64,000 nt of DNA from Desulfurivibrionaceae bacterium (GCA_030145275.1 JAQYVV010000008.1:1-64000); one strand, 5' to 3'; shown: positions 27,665-37,958, counted from the stretch's first letter. Translations and numbers: made by a program. Notes: generated by a model not told the origin, from the letters alone.

Positions 27665-27976
27665 ATTTTCTGTTTGGCAAGTTTATTTTTTTACCTTATC
27701 TCTGATCTAGAATTATCAATATTTACCTTAATTACTGTACAGAACCACTACTGGCAGAAGCTAGGAAAGTTGCTACATTGTGGTATCTGCTTTCCTGTTT
27801 GACCTTTGTCTGATATAAATATATATTTAATCAGGAAAAAGAATTGCTTTAAATCTTGGCTCTTAGTATCAATAGTTTATATCGTTTAACGATTTAATTA
27901 ATTTTCTTCATGTGAAAATTAAATGGAGTTTAACGGGGTTGTTCGTACCTGAAATTGTTAGACCAGGAACCGGGTA
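27665..27976. other. AT-rich intergenic region upstream of HDOD kinase
   Basis: No gene is supported. The sequence is AT-rich with a small dyad ATCGTTTAACGAT at 27881-27893. No clear terminator follows thiL. It is probably the promoter region of the next gene. Confidence 0.4.
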
Positions 27977-30700
27977 ATGTCAGAGCAAAAGATAACCAGT
28001 TATATAGATGTAGACAGTATCCCAACCCTTCCCGCAATTGCCATGGAAGCAATTAGGCTGATGGAAGGGGAGGGCTCCAGTTTTGATTCCATTGCAGATC
28101 TTCTTAAAAACGACCAGGTTTTGTCGGGCAGGATTCTGCATTATGCCAACTCCGCCTTTGTAGGCGCCAGCACCGAAATCTCCACAATCTCACGAGCTAT
28201 ATCCCTGCTCGGCTTTAATACCGTCCGAAGTATCATCCTTTCTGTCTCTGTGTTTGAATGTTTTTCCGGTAAACTTGCCGAAAGAAAAACAAATCTTGTC
28301 AATTTTTGGCTTCATTCCATTGGTGTCGCTGTGGCGGCTGAAGCTTTGGCAGTCAAGTTGGGTTTTCCCAGACCCGAGGAAGCGTATTTAGCCGGACTTA
28401 TGCACGATATGGGGAAATTGGTTTGTTATCTGCAGTTTCCACAAGAATTTGAAGAGGTATGTCAGGAGCTTGAGAAATCTGGGGATTATACTGCAAAAGG
28501 CATCTTACCCCTTGATCTTGAAAACAACATTATGGGTACCAACCATGCTGATGTCGGTAAAATAATCGCCTCACAATGGATGTTCCCCGAAGCGCTTGCT
28601 AATGCTATGTGGATGCATCATCAGCCGGTTTTTGAAACCATAAAACCTGATGGGGCAAATCTGTATCAGCTCGTCCGCTTTGCGGATACCCTCTGTGTCT
28701 CTCACAATATCGGTTCCAGTTATTTCCTCAGCAAAAGTGCCTATGACCACCAGCATTTCCATTTTGCCCTGGAAGGTCTCATGTTTCACCATGATTTTTC
28801 TCTAGATGATATTGAAGAGATGATGAGTCATGTGATCCACAAGGTTAAGGAAGTTGGTAATGTTCTCGGCGTCTGTGATCAAGATATATACCGGACCTTG
28901 GTTAGTTCGGCCAATGCAAGTCTGGGTAGTATGAGTTTGAGCCTGGAAAGAAGAAACAATGAACTTATAGCTTCTAATAACGTGCTTGATGCTACCCATA
29001 AGATGGTGCGTCAAATGAAGTCGGGAATGCCCCTGCTGGAGACGATTCAGGAGATTATTTTTGCAGCAAGGGAAGCTTTTGGGATTGAACGATGTCTCTG
29101 TATGGTTCGGGATGACAGGTCAGGTCTTTATGTGGGGCAGGTTTACTCATCTGAAGGGTTTGAAAAGTTTGTTGTACCAATCACTCAGGTTGTTGAAAGT
29201 GATCTGGCCGATGAAGAATTCTCCGATATTGAGGATGAGGCCTTGAGACGACTTAAAAGGGTGAGCTTGGATTTTACCCAAGGCGCAATTCTTGAGTCGG
29301 GTGTTGTTGACATTGTCTCTGGTTCCCAATTTTTGGCCTCATTTTTTATTGCTGATAAATTATCCCATGGCAGGCAGGAGAGGATTATCGGCGAGTTACT
29401 GGTTGATTTTAGAAATTCCAAAGCCCTATCCGAGCGAATTGAAGATCTGAGTAGAAATTTCGAACTGTTCTCTTCCGCAGCTGGTAGTGCTGTTGATAGG
29501 ATCCTAATGGAGAAAGACCTGGAGAAGCAGGCCCTTGATATGGCAGAGGCTTCCAGGAAAATGGAAGAGAGCCAGCGCCAGCTTTTTCACTCGCATCGTC
29601 TGGCCACGGTTGGAAGCCTGGCTGCCGGAGCTGCCCATGAGATAAATAATCCCCTGACCATAATATCACTTAATCTTCAGATCATAGAACGAATGCTTGC
29701 TGGAGAAACGGTCAACCCCGAGCTTCTGGAGAGGCTTAAGATTATTTCGGACCAGGAACACCGTATCTCGAAAATAATCAGCGAACTCATGGGTTTTGCC
29801 AGGCCAAGTCAACCTAAACTTGAGGCCTCGGCAGTATCCGATATTATGGCCAGTGTCCTGTCCGTTATTGGTGATAGGGTTTCAATGCTCAAGGTGAATA
29901 TTTGTAACGAGATAAGCAGTGCTCTACCTCATGTGATGGTAGATGCCATGCAGATTGAACAGGTCTTTATGAACCTTTTGATCAATGCAAATCATTCAAT
30001 GCCCGATGGCGGCAGAATCCATCTCCGGGCCCTTGATGAAGGGGGAGACTTTGTTGTGGTTCGGATACAAGATACGGGCACGGGTATTCTTAAGAAAAAT
30101 ATGGGAAGGATTTTTGATCCCTTTTTTACAACCAAAAAAGAGGGTGAAGGTACTGGCTTAGGATTGGCCATCAGTCACTCCATTGTAGAGCATAACGGCG
30201 GGGCCATGTCGGTTGAGAGTGAAGAGGGCAAAGGGACCACCTTCTCAATCAATCTTCCAATTGATAAGAGTAACCGCCTGCAGGAAATGAAAATGGTTGT
30301 GGATCAAAAGAAAAAAGTGCCAGAAACGCTCCAGGACGAGCGCCGAATCTTGATTGTTGATGATGAGCGGGTTTTAAACGATATGCTGAACGAGTGCATG
30401 CGAGCCTCTGGTTATGAAGTGGACAGTGCCTATGATGGCGTCGAAGGGATCGGCATGCTCCGTTTTAAAAAATACCATCTTCTGCTTTTGGATATAAGAA
30501 TGCCCCGCAAGGACGGTTTGGAAGTTTTGAAATTCGTTAAGGAAGAGTATCCTGATCTGAAGGTGATAATTGTTACTGGGCTGGCTTCCATGGATGAAAT
30601 CAAGAATACCGTCAAAATGGGGGCTTTCGCATGTATCAAGAAGCCATTTAGGATTGATAAGATCCTTGAAAAAGTCAGTCAGGCGCTGAAGTCAGATTGA
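27977..30700 (+). CDS. HDOD-domain histidine kinase with receiver domain
   Basis: A cytoplasmic signalling protein of 907 residues. Order: HDOD domain (~12-215; LPAIAMEAIRLM, SRAISLLGFNTVRSIILS, GLMHDMGKLV), a GAF-like middle (~340-505), coiled coil, HisKA with His554 (AAGAAHEINNPLT), HATPase_c (GTGLGLAIS) and a C-terminal receiver (~790-905) with Asp839 (LLLLDIRMP). No membrane segment is predicted. The HDOD is likely non-enzymatic and regulatory. The following MinD-like gene begins 39 nt later on the same strand. Confidence 0.9.
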   Translation: MSEQKITSYIDVDSIPTLPAIAMEAIRLMEGEGSSFDSIADLLKNDQVLSGRILHYANSAFVGASTEISTISRAISLLGFNTVRSIILSVSVFECFSGKLAERKTNLVNFWLHSIGVAVAAEALAVKLGFPRPEEAYLAGLMHDMGKLVCYLQFPQEFEEVCQELEKSGDYTAKGILPLDLENNIMGTNHADVGKIIASQWMFPEALANAMWMHHQPVFETIKPDGANLYQLVRFADTLCVSHNIGSSYFLSKSAYDHQHFHFALEGLMFHHDFSLDDIEEMMSHVIHKVKEVGNVLGVCDQDIYRTLVSSANASLGSMSLSLERRNNELIASNNVLDATHKMVRQMKSGMPLLETIQEIIFAAREAFGIERCLCMVRDDRSGLYVGQVYSSEGFEKFVVPITQVVESDLADEEFSDIEDEALRRLKRVSLDFTQGAILESGVVDIVSGSQFLASFFIADKLSHGRQERIIGELLVDFRNSKALSERIEDLSRNFELFSSAAGSAVDRILMEKDLEKQALDMAEASRKMEESQRQLFHSHRLATVGSLAAGAAHEINNPLTIISLNLQIIERMLAGETVNPELLERLKIISDQEHRISKIISELMGFARPSQPKLEASAVSDIMASVLSVIGDRVSMLKVNICNEISSALPHVMVDAMQIEQVFMNLLINANHSMPDGGRIHLRALDEGGDFVVVRIQDTGTGILKKNMGRIFDPFFTTKKEGEGTGLGLAISHSIVEHNGGAMSVESEEGKGTTFSINLPIDKSNRLQEMKMVVDQKKKVPETLQDERRILIVDDERVLNDMLNECMRASGYEVDSAYDGVEGIGMLRFKKYHLLLLDIRMPRKDGLEVLKFVKEEYPDLKVIIVTGLASMDEIKNTVKMGAFACIKKPFRIDKILEKVSQALKSD

Positions 30701-30739
30701 GGGATTTTCTCCTGTGGATACTCAAAACAATAATTTTTT

Positions 30740-31765
30740 ATGACCTCATATCTCTCCATTGAAGACCTAGCCCGGGAAACAGCCCTGGAAGAAAGTCTCA
30801 TCCGCTTTTATGAATCAGAGTACTCCAAAGATCTCCCTGAAAAGATTCTTAAAGGTGGAGTTTTTTTCTTTGATGGCGGGGCTGTCGATGCCTTTAAACA
30901 GGTGCATTTACGCCATGACAAAAATATTGGAGCTACAGGGACGCCTGCGGCCCAGTTGAAGAACAAGTATGCGCGAGTACTGGCGGTAACCTCGGGGAAA
31001 GGCGGCGTCGGCAAAACCAATATAGCGCTTAATTTGGCGATTGAATTTCAGCGTCTAGGGAAGATGGCCCTGGTGGTGGATGCCGATCTTGGCATGGCTA
31101 ATATCCACCTGCTCGCCGGAATCCATCCTGAATATAGTTTAAAAGATATTATTACTTCTGGGCTTAAGGTGTCTGAAATAATTGTCGAGGGGCCGGAGGG
31201 GGTAGGTATAGTTCCAGGCGGCGCTGGTGTTTTGGCCCTGGCAGATAGTACTCCGGTAGAACGTGCCAGAATGGTTGCAGCCCTTGAAGATATGGAGCGG
31301 GCTGCTGATATTGTCATTGTTGATACAGGGGCAGGTATGACCGCCGGGGTGCGGGATTTCTTATTGGCGGCTGATGAAATTCTTTTTGTCCTGACCCCTG
31401 ATATCACTTCATTGGCAGATGCCTATGGTTTGCTGAAAGCCCTTCACCATGAAAAATTCTCAAGGCCAATTTATTCTGTGGTCAATATGGTTAGTACTCT
31501 TCAGCAGGCAGCCGACGTGGCCTTACGATTTTCTGGCTGTGTGCAGCAGTTCTTGGGGCGTGAGGTTGTTAATATCGGCTATGTAATGAAAGACTCAACC
31601 GTTGGCGCTGCGACGATGAACAGGACGCCATTTTCATTGTTTGACAAAGAAGCCAGGGTGAGTAAGAATGTCCGAAACTTGGCGGCTGCTCTGTTGAAAA
31701 ATGAGATGCCGGAGTTGAAAATAAATTCGGCATTCAAAAGATATATGAACCTTTTGAAAAAATGA
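30740..31765 (+). CDS. MinD/FlhG-like ATPase with N-terminal MerR-like helix-turn-helix
   Basis: A 341-residue protein. Residues 1-60 (YLSIEDLARETALEESLIRFYESEY, GGVFFFDGGAVDAFKQV) resemble a MerR-type winged helix. The rest is a deviant-Walker P-loop ATPase: TSGKGGVGKTNIALNLA (~83-99), VDADLGMANIHLL and VDTGAGM. The DxDLGxAN motif places it near FlhG/YlxH rather than plasmid ParA. No flagellar or parB gene is adjacent; it precedes an ExeA-like ATPase. The cellular target is unknown. Confidence 0.82.
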   Translation: MTSYLSIEDLARETALEESLIRFYESEYSKDLPEKILKGGVFFFDGGAVDAFKQVHLRHDKNIGATGTPAAQLKNKYARVLAVTSGKGGVGKTNIALNLAIEFQRLGKMALVVDADLGMANIHLLAGIHPEYSLKDIITSGLKVSEIIVEGPEGVGIVPGGAGVLALADSTPVERARMVAALEDMERAADIVIVDTGAGMTAGVRDFLLAADEILFVLTPDITSLADAYGLLKALHHEKFSRPIYSVVNMVSTLQQAADVALRFSGCVQQFLGREVVNIGYVMKDSTVGAATMNRTPFSLFDKEARVSKNVRNLAAALLKNEMPELKINSAFKRYMNLLKK

Positions 31766-31826
31766 TTTTTTCTGAAAAGTTTTGCTTCTATAAGGAATAG
31801 AGCAGAACGTCTAAACTGAACTGATT

Positions 31827-32645
31827 ATGGACCAACTCTGGACTGATAAATTAGGTTTTAAAAAGAATCCCTTTAAGGATACCATCGATACAGACCTCTT
31901 TTTTTTGACTCGGCAGCACGAAGAGGCATTGGTAAAGCTTAAAATAGGAATTGAGGATAAGCATGCCCTTATTCTGCTCGCCGGTGTCTCTGGTACCGGC
32001 AAAACACTTGCGAGCCAAGTGGTTCTCAAGGCACTTGATACGGCGCGTTTTCAACCGGTTTTGGTTTTTGTTTATCCAGGTATGGGCAAGGGTGCCCTGC
32101 TTGCCGCCATGCTTGATGAACTTGGATTGGCAGGAGGTCGCTTTGTCCAAGAGCGCCTGAGTATATTGCAGGGTGAAGCTTTACGCCTTTTCGAGCAGGG
32201 AAAGCGCCTCGTTATTGTTATTGATGAGGCCCATTTTTTAAAGGCTGATGCTCTCCATGTGCTTCGAACTCTCTCTAATCTGGAGACCGAACAGGAAAAA
32301 CTGGTTACCGTTCTTCTTGTGGCGGAAAAATCGTTAAAGAGAAGGTTGCAGGCACCGTCCTATGCCGCTCTGCGTGGCAGAATTACCTTTTCTGTTTCCT
32401 TGCAGGCCCTTTCCCCTGAAGATCTGGAACAATATGTCAAGTTCCGCTTGTTAAAATGCGGCGGTGGTGTCGATCTTTTGAGTCCGGGAATTTATAAGGC
32501 AGTCCACAGCGTTACTGGCGGGATTCCAAGAGAAGTGAACAAACTTCTGTATGCAAGTTTTATAGATGCCGCCACCAAGGATTCGCTTCCATCTTCTGAT
32601 CTTATTTATGCTCAGGTTGGTAAGACCGGGTCTTATGATGGGTAA
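31827..32645 (+). CDS. ExeA/GspA-like AAA ATPase
   Basis: A 272-residue single-domain AAA ATPase. It opens LGFKKNPFKDTIDTDLFFLTRQHEEAL, the typical ExeA-family start. Walker A is GVSGTGKT (~52-59) and Walker B VIVIDEAHFL (~130-139). The C-terminal part has GGIPREVNKLL. Unlike Aeromonas ExeA it has no transmembrane segment or peptidoglycan-binding domain. It follows the MinD-like gene by 61 nt and is overlapped at its end by a small basic ORF. Confidence 0.82.
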   Translation: MDQLWTDKLGFKKNPFKDTIDTDLFFLTRQHEEALVKLKIGIEDKHALILLAGVSGTGKTLASQVVLKALDTARFQPVLVFVYPGMGKGALLAAMLDELGLAGGRFVQERLSILQGEALRLFEQGKRLVIVIDEAHFLKADALHVLRTLSNLETEQEKLVTVLLVAEKSLKRRLQAPSYAALRGRITFSVSLQALSPEDLEQYVKFRLLKCGGGVDLLSPGIYKAVHSVTGGIPREVNKLLYASFIDAATKDSLPSSDLIYAQVGKTGSYDG

Positions 32646-32787
32646 AATAAGTACACTTCGTTTCTCGAGCAAAAAAAAGGATTGGCGGCAGGAAGAACTC
32701 CGAGAAGAAGAAATTTCTGTTCTCTCTGGCCCGCTAGTGAAAAAAGCAAAAACTCCAGCCAAGATAAAAAAAAGATCGAATAAGTAG
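32635..32787 (+). CDS. Small basic protein coupled to the ExeA-like gene
   Basis: A 50-residue ORF starting ATGATG within the last codons of the ExeA-like gene (11-nt overlap). It begins MMGKISTLRFSSKKKDWRQ and ends in KIKKRSNK; about a quarter of residues are Lys or Arg. No known family. The overlap suggests coupled translation. It is the third member of a MinD-ExeA-mini-ORF unit. Its short length means it could be spurious. Confidence 0.5.
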   Translation: MMGKISTLRFSSKKKDWRQEELREEEISVLSGPLVKKAKTPAKIKKRSNK

Positions 32788-32898
32788 TGTACCCCGACAA
32801 ATTAATCTCTTTATCCTAGGACAATCAAGTGCCAGTCACAAGAAAGTAGAGCCCCTCTCTGTTCCTAATCTTGTGAATGGCAAATTCTCTCCCATTCC

Positions 32899-34896
32899 AT
32901 GATCCCCTTCCGCATAAATACTGAATATGATCCTGCCGGCGACCAGCCTCGAGCCATTGACTTACTGGTTCGTGGTGTTGAAAATGGTGTTTCGAGCCAG
33001 GTTCTTTTGGGGGTTACCGGATCTGGAAAAACATTTACCATGGCCCAGGTTATTGCCAGAACTCAGCGGCCCTCTCTTGTTATAGCGCCGAACAAGACAT
33101 TGGCGGCCCAGCTCTACGCTGAGATGAAGGAGCTGTTCCCTGACAATGCCGTGGAGTATTTTGTCAGTTATTATGATTATTATCAGCCGGAAGCGTACAT
33201 TCCGCAGTCTGATACCTATATAGAGAAAGATTCTGCCATTAATGAAACCATTGATAAAATGAGGCACTCTGCCACCCGTTCTCTCCTGACCCGGAAGGAC
33301 GTCATTATTGTGGCTTCCGTATCTTGCATATACGGGTTGGGCTCACCGGATGAATACAAAAATATGCATCTCTTTTTGAAAGAGGGTGAAGATTATCCCC
33401 TGGAGGATGTAACCCGGCGCCTTGTTTATATGCTTTACGAGAGGAATGATTACTCTTTTTATCGAGGCACTTTTAGGGTTCGGGGAGACGTCCTGGAGAT
33501 ATTTCCTGCTTACGAGGATGATAGGGCAATCCGGGTTGAGTTTTTTGGTGACACAGTGGAGGCAATCCGGATTGTTGACCCTTTACTAGGCCAAGCCTTA
33601 AGCAGTGTCGATGAAATTACTCTTTTCCCAGGGAGCCATTTCGTAACCTCAAAAGAGCGTCAACAGTCGGCAATGGTAGAAATAAAAAAAGAGCTGCAGG
33701 AGCAACTTCTTTTTTTAGAGGAAAACCATCGTCTTGTGGAGGCCCAGCGCCTCGAACAGAGGACCATGTTTGATCTGGAAATGATCAGTGAACTCGGTTA
33801 TTGCACAGGAATAGAAAATTACAGCCGCCATTTTACCGGTCGCCAAGAAGGGGAACCACCTCCAACCCTGCTGGACTATTTTCCTGATGATTTTATTTTA
33901 TTCGCCGATGAAAGTCATATATCGGTGCCGCAGATTCGCGGCATGTATAGGGGGGACCGTTCCCGAAAGGAGAATCTTGTCGGCTTTGGATTTCGTTTGC
34001 CTTCTGCGCTTGATAATCGTCCTCTGCGTTTCGAGGAGTTTCATGAACGCGTAAAGCAGGCCGTTTATGTCTCGGCAACGCCTGGTGATTATGAGGTTGA
34101 AGAGTCTGACGGCCGAATTGTCGAACAGATAATTAGGCCAACCGGTCTTATGGACCCTGAAATTGAGGTACGTCCGGCCCAAAACCAGGTTGATGACCTT
34201 TTGGCTGAAATTCGCCATCGTGCCGAGAAAGGAGACAGAGTTTTGGTGACCACTTTGACCAAAAGAATGTCTGAGGACCTCACCGAGTATTATCAGAATT
34301 TAGGGGTTCGCGTCCAATATCTACATTCGGACATAAAGACACTGGAGAGAATTGAGTTAATTCGGGATCTGCGCCTGGGTAAGTTTGATGTTTTAATTGG
34401 CATCAATCTTTTGCGTGAGGGCCTTGATATTCCTGAGGTCTCCCTGGTGGCCATTCTCGATGCTGACAAAGAGGGATTTTTACGGAGTGAACGTTCTCTG
34501 GTGCAGACCTGTGGGCGAGCGGCAAGAAATGCTTACGGTAAGGTCATTCTTTATGCAGACAAGATTACCAAGTCCATGTCGTTTACCATGGAAGAAACAA
34601 AGAGGCGCAGAAAGATCCAGGATGAGTACAATAAGAAACATGGAATTACTCCAGCAAGTATTTGCTCAAAGATAAAAGATATTACCGCCACTATATATGA
34701 AAAAGACTATCCTGAAATTGAACTCGAAGCCGCTGAATCGGAGTCACATTATGAAAGCCTTGCCGATCTGCAAAAAGAGATTAAACAGATGACAAAAGAG
34801 ATGCGGGCTGCAGCGAAAGAATTAGCCTTTGAGGAAGCCGCTTTTCTGCGGGATCAGATTGGCAAGCTCCAAAAAAAGGAGTTGGAATGGCTTTGA
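32899..34896 (+). CDS. uvrB: Excinuclease ABC subunit B
   Basis: A 665-residue DNA-damage recognition helicase of nucleotide excision repair. Walker A is [12 protein letters not shown] (~40-51). The beta-hairpin [20 protein letters not shown] (~92-111) grips [14 protein letters not shown] is the DEAD-like motif, followed by [25 protein letters not shown], and a C-terminal UVR motif ([20 protein letters not shown]) that contacts UvrA/UvrC. Full length. The next gene overlaps the 3' end by 10 nt. Confidence 0.98.
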   Translation: MIPFRINTEYDPAGDQPRAIDLLVRGVENGVSSQVLLGVTGSGKTFTMAQVIARTQRPSLVIAPNKTLAAQLYAEMKELFPDNAVEYFVSYYDYYQPEAYIPQSDTYIEKDSAINETIDKMRHSATRSLLTRKDVIIVASVSCIYGLGSPDEYKNMHLFLKEGEDYPLEDVTRRLVYMLYERNDYSFYRGTFRVRGDVLEIFPAYEDDRAIRVEFFGDTVEAIRIVDPLLGQALSSVDEITLFPGSHFVTSKERQQSAMVEIKKELQEQLLFLEENHRLVEAQRLEQRTMFDLEMISELGYCTGIENYSRHFTGRQEGEPPPTLLDYFPDDFILFADESHISVPQIRGMYRGDRSRKENLVGFGFRLPSALDNRPLRFEEFHERVKQAVYVSATPGDYEVEESDGRIVEQIIRPTGLMDPEIEVRPAQNQVDDLLAEIRHRAEKGDRVLVTTLTKRMSEDLTEYYQNLGVRVQYLHSDIKTLERIELIRDLRLGKFDVLIGINLLREGLDIPEVSLVAILDADKEGFLRSERSLVQTCGRAARNAYGKVILYADKITKSMSFTMEETKRRRKIQDEYNKKHGITPASICSKIKDITATIYEKDYPEIELEAAESESHYESLADLQKEIKQMTKEMRAAAKELAFEEAAFLRDQIGKLQKKELEWL

Positions 34897-35576
34897 AAAA
34901 CGGATTGTATCAATTATCCCTGCGGGTAGTTCCACCCTTATATTCAGTAGTTTCAAGGATGATATTTTCGACTTGCAAGGTTCAGGAGTATGGGCGGGAA
35001 AATCTTGACGCATGCAGACAGGGGGGGCCATTTGTAGCTGCGGGATGGCATTATGCTGTTTTACCTACAATCAGCCGTATGGGGGGGATGGATTGGGTCG
35101 CCATGGTCAGCGCTTCCACGGATGCTGAGTATATATCCACATTGTTGCAACACAAGGGGTTTAAGACAGTGCGTGGGTCAAGAGGTAAGGGTGGACTCAA
35201 AGCAATTCAGGAGATGGGCCGTTTTATGAAAGATGAGGGGAGAAATGCGGCAATTATCGCAGACGGCTCCCAGGGGCCGCCAAGAAAGGCTCAGATTGGC
35301 GCGGTTTTCCTTGCCAGCAAGACGGGGGCGCCGATTCTCCCATTTGCATGGTCTGCAAAGAATTTCAAGGTGGTTCGAAGTTGGGATAGAACAATGTTCC
35401 CCTTACCTTTTTCCCCGATGGCTCTTTGCTACGGGAAGCCTATCCACGTTCCTAAAAAATTAAAGGCTGCCGATCTGGAACATTTCAGACTTGAATTGGA
35501 GAATCGCTTGAATGATTTGTATGTTCAGGCTTGGGGTTGTTTTGGTAGGAAAGAACACCATGCTGCTGATGAGTAA
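34887..35576 (+). CDS. DUF374 lysophospholipid acyltransferase-like protein
   Basis: A 229-residue membrane-associated protein of the DUF374/lysophospholipid acyltransferase superfamily. It has an [10 protein letters not shown] block where family members carry the catalytic His (here AAGWH), then [29 protein letters not shown] and [19 protein letters not shown]374 proteins are linked to lipid A or related acylation in Gram-negatives; the substrate is not certain. The start is ATG 34887 with AAGGAG 6 nt upstream, inside uvrB, so the two are translationally coupled. Confidence 0.8.
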   Translation: MALKNGLYQLSLRVVPPLYSVVSRMIFSTCKVQEYGRENLDACRQGGPFVAAGWHYAVLPTISRMGGMDWVAMVSASTDAEYISTLLQHKGFKTVRGSRGKGGLKAIQEMGRFMKDEGRNAAIIADGSQGPPRKAQIGAVFLASKTGAPILPFAWSAKNFKVVRSWDRTMFPLPFSPMALCYGKPIHVPKKLKAADLEHFRLELENRLNDLYVQAWGCFGRKEHHAADE

Positions 35577-35603
35577 AAAATATACCCATCAGTAGCATGG
35601 TGT
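35555..35603. terminator. Hairpin at the 3' end of the acyltransferase gene
   Basis: ACACCATGCTGCTGATG pairs with CATCAGTAGCATGGTGT with one mismatch around the stop codon. There is no T tract, so termination is uncertain. It sits between convergent genes. Confidence 0.45.
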
Positions 35604-35630
35604 CATATGATTTAAAAAGGGAGGTGCTTT

Positions 35631-36014
35631 TTAGCGTGTGCTGCCTGCAGCTGGTTGTGCCTGCAGAGCTTCTTTATTGTAAGTCCTTAATGTGGCGTGC
35701 TGTGTTCCTGAATTGTCGAATCCTTCTGTGAAAAAACCCTGCTCACTGTTGTATGCAAGATCGATGCTTTTATTTTTCGCCTCTGCATTGCAGGCATATG
35801 GATGTCCTTCGGAGTAGAATGATTGCATATCTAGACAACCTGTTTGTGCAATTTTAACAGGTTCTCCGACCTCTTCGCATCTGGCAGCGCCCCCCTCTTC
35901 AAAAACTGAATCAACCTTGAAACAATCTGTAGCATGAGCAGCTGGCATATGTCCCGTAAAGAATAAACCAAGGCCAAGAGTTCCAATAATGTACATGGTT
36001 TTTACATTTTTCAT
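35631..36014 (-). CDS. Small secreted protein with three Phe-x-x-Glu-Gly repeats
   Basis: A 127-residue protein with AAGGAG 6 nt before the ATG. Signal peptide ~1-28 (YIIGTLGLGLFFTGHMPAAHA). The mature part has three degenerate repeats, SVFEEGGAARC, QSFYSEGHPYAC and GFFTEGFDN, and four cysteines that could form disulfides in the periplasm. I do not recognise the family. It is monocistronic. Confidence 0.68.
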   Translation of the reverse strand: MKNVKTMYIIGTLGLGLFFTGHMPAAHATDCFKVDSVFEEGGAARCEEVGEPVKIAQTGCLDMQSFYSEGHPYACNAEAKNKSIDLAYNSEQGFFTEGFDNSGTQHATLRTYNKEALQAQPAAGSTR

Positions 36015-36608
36015 TTTGTTCTCCTTAAATAATTTTAGTCATTTTAGTTTTGCAATTAATTAACTAGTTAAAAACTGTAATAATAAAAACACAAAAAAAA
36101 ACAAGAAAAAAGTAGTAGTTTCGTGGAAAAATATTGTAACATTAGCTATTTAGCCAAACCGTAGCATAGCTACCACAAAGTGGCATTCGCGCTGCTGTGT
36201 ATTTGAACTAGTATTAATGGAGCATGGAGCTGTTGCGTTTGATAAAAACACCTGGTTTTTTTTTGCAGGTTTATCCCTCCGGAAAGCGGAAGAACTGTTT
36301 ACTCAGATACTTAGGAGCATGTCGGACCTAAGTTATCATTGTGGTATGAGTGGTTGTTTTTAAGAAACTAAAAAATTTTCTTAAGAGGTGGCCCTTAATG
36401 GTAAAATTGGGTAATATCAATAAGTTGCGTGTGTTGTTTTTCGTGAGCCCGACAGGAGTCCCAGGCGCTTTTTGATTTTTGAGGATATAGGTCAGAAAAA
36501 TCTTTTGAAACTCTGCCGTGCGTGCTACGATAGCCCTACTATATTCCTGATGTGGCCGGCCGCGACTATTGTGTCTTCTTTGCGATGAAAATTAAATAGG
36601 ATTTAATC
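36015..36608. other. 594-bp intergenic region, no gene found
   Basis: Contains divergent promoter sequence for the secreted protein and the EHD-like GTPase. Local features: a small hairpin GTAGCATAGCTAC near 36163-36175, a T9 run near 36255, and otherwise unstructured sequence. No ORF or RNA could be supported. Confidence 0.4.
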
Positions 36609-37958
36609 ATGAACGAAAAAGAACTGCAAAGCACTATTCAGAGTAAGGTTAGCAGTAAACTTGCACCTTTACTGGCTAAATATAACATGGATCTTACTGA
36701 GCTTGATGCTTCTCTTAAATGGAAGCCCATCGTTCTGATACTTGGTAACTATTCATCCGGTAAGTCTACTTTTATCAATGAACTTTTGGGGAAAGATATC
36801 CAGCGGACAGGGCAAGCTCCGACTGATGACTCTTTTACTCTGCTTACCGCACCATCAAATGGTGGTGGGGAAAAAGACATCCCTGGAGCCGATCTGGTTA
36901 ATGATGAACGACTTCCTTTTACCGGATTTAAGCTTTATGGGGAGAAGTTTATTTCTCATTTTCGCATGAAGCAGATTGCTTCCCCGGTCTTTGACAATTT
37001 GGCCTTAATCGACAGCCCGGGAATGCTTGATTCTATTTCGGAAAAAGATAGGGGATATGATTATGCCAATGTGGTTAAAGAGTTTGCTAAGCTGGCAGAT
37101 CTGATTGTTCTCATGTTTGACCCCCACAAGGCCGGGACCATTCAGGAGACCTATAATGCCATTCGCAACACCCTCCCTGATGCGACAGGTGAGGATAGGA
37201 TAGTTTTTGTGATGAGTCGCATTGATGAGTGTGACAATGTTGGCGATCTTGTTCGTTCGTATGGCACCCTGTGTTGGAATCTTTCCCAAATGACGGGGCG
37301 CAAAGACATCCCTCGCGTTTACCTCACTTATTCTCCTCTGGTGGCCGATAACAACGAGGACCATGCCCTTTGGGCGGAGGAACGAGAACATCTTAAAGAA
37401 AAAGTTATGGCAGCCCCAAGTCTTCGTATAAGTCATATCCTCCAGGATGTGGACAAGCAGGTTGACGATGTGCGGATGGTGGTAGAGGCGATGTGGAGTT
37501 TTGCTGAGGGTGGTAAAAAGATTGTCAGGAAAAACCTAAAAAATTCACTTATCATCGGCGGTTTTGTTTTCTTGTGTCTTGATCTTGTAACCCGGGAGTT
37601 CATAGGCTTTCCAGAAAAGACCCTTATTTCTTCCCTGCTCAGCGGCTTTATTCCGCCTGAACAGTTTCTTCTGCCGCTGGGAGGGCTGTTGGCGGTGCTT
37701 CTGGTCTCGTTCGCCTGGCTGTCAAAATGGCAGCTCCCTAGGTACTACAATAAATGTCGGAAGAGTGTTGACACGCTGGTTGAAACAGAAACAGAGTATC
37801 GGAAAAATGTCTGGGCCAGGGTCAAAAACAGCGTTAATGAACTTTTGGAAAAACCTAAGACGAAAGATCTTTACCTTCCCCATGCAAAAAATATCATGAA
37901 GCTTGAAAAGTTCAGCAAAAAGCACATTCAGAAATACTATGAGACGATTCGCAAATAA
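36609..37958 (+). CDS. EHD-like dynamin-family GTPase with two membrane helices
   Basis: A 449-residue dynamin-superfamily P-loop protein. G1 is GNYSSGKST (46-54). PTDDSF (71-76) is the G2/switch region, IDSPGM (~134-139) is G3, and SRID (203-206) is G4. The stretch DRGYDYANVVKEFAKLADLIVLMFDPHKAGT closely resembles eukaryotic EHD membrane-remodelling ATPases, judged from memory. Residues ~308-326 and ~345-370 are hydrophobic and replace the EH domain; the tail is basic. Membrane tubulation or fission is inferred. It is monocistronic, ending at the terminator 38011-38048. Confidence 0.8.
   Translation: MNEKELQSTIQSKVSSKLAPLLAKYNMDLTELDASLKWKPIVLILGNYSSGKSTFINELLGKDIQRTGQAPTDDSFTLLTAPSNGGGEKDIPGADLVNDERLPFTGFKLYGEKFISHFRMKQIASPVFDNLALIDSPGMLDSISEKDRGYDYANVVKEFAKLADLIVLMFDPHKAGTIQETYNAIRNTLPDATGEDRIVFVMSRIDECDNVGDLVRSYGTLCWNLSQMTGRKDIPRVYLTYSPLVADNNEDHALWAEEREHLKEKVMAAPSLRISHILQDVDKQVDDVRMVVEAMWSFAEGGKKIVRKNLKNSLIIGGFVFLCLDLVTREFIGFPEKTLISSLLSGFIPPEQFLLPLGGLLAVLLVSFAWLSKWQLPRYYNKCRKSVDTLVETETEYRKNVWARVKNSVNELLEKPKTKDLYLPHAKNIMKLEKFSKKHIQKYYETIRK

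Noticed and set aside
36120-36230. Possible cyclic di-GMP (GEMM) riboswitch, from GCCAAACC and ACAAAG words near 36150-36185
   Set aside because: The two words occur, but the tetraloop, conserved second stem and GGGACGCAAAGCC spacing do not. No terminator or start lies at a suitable distance.
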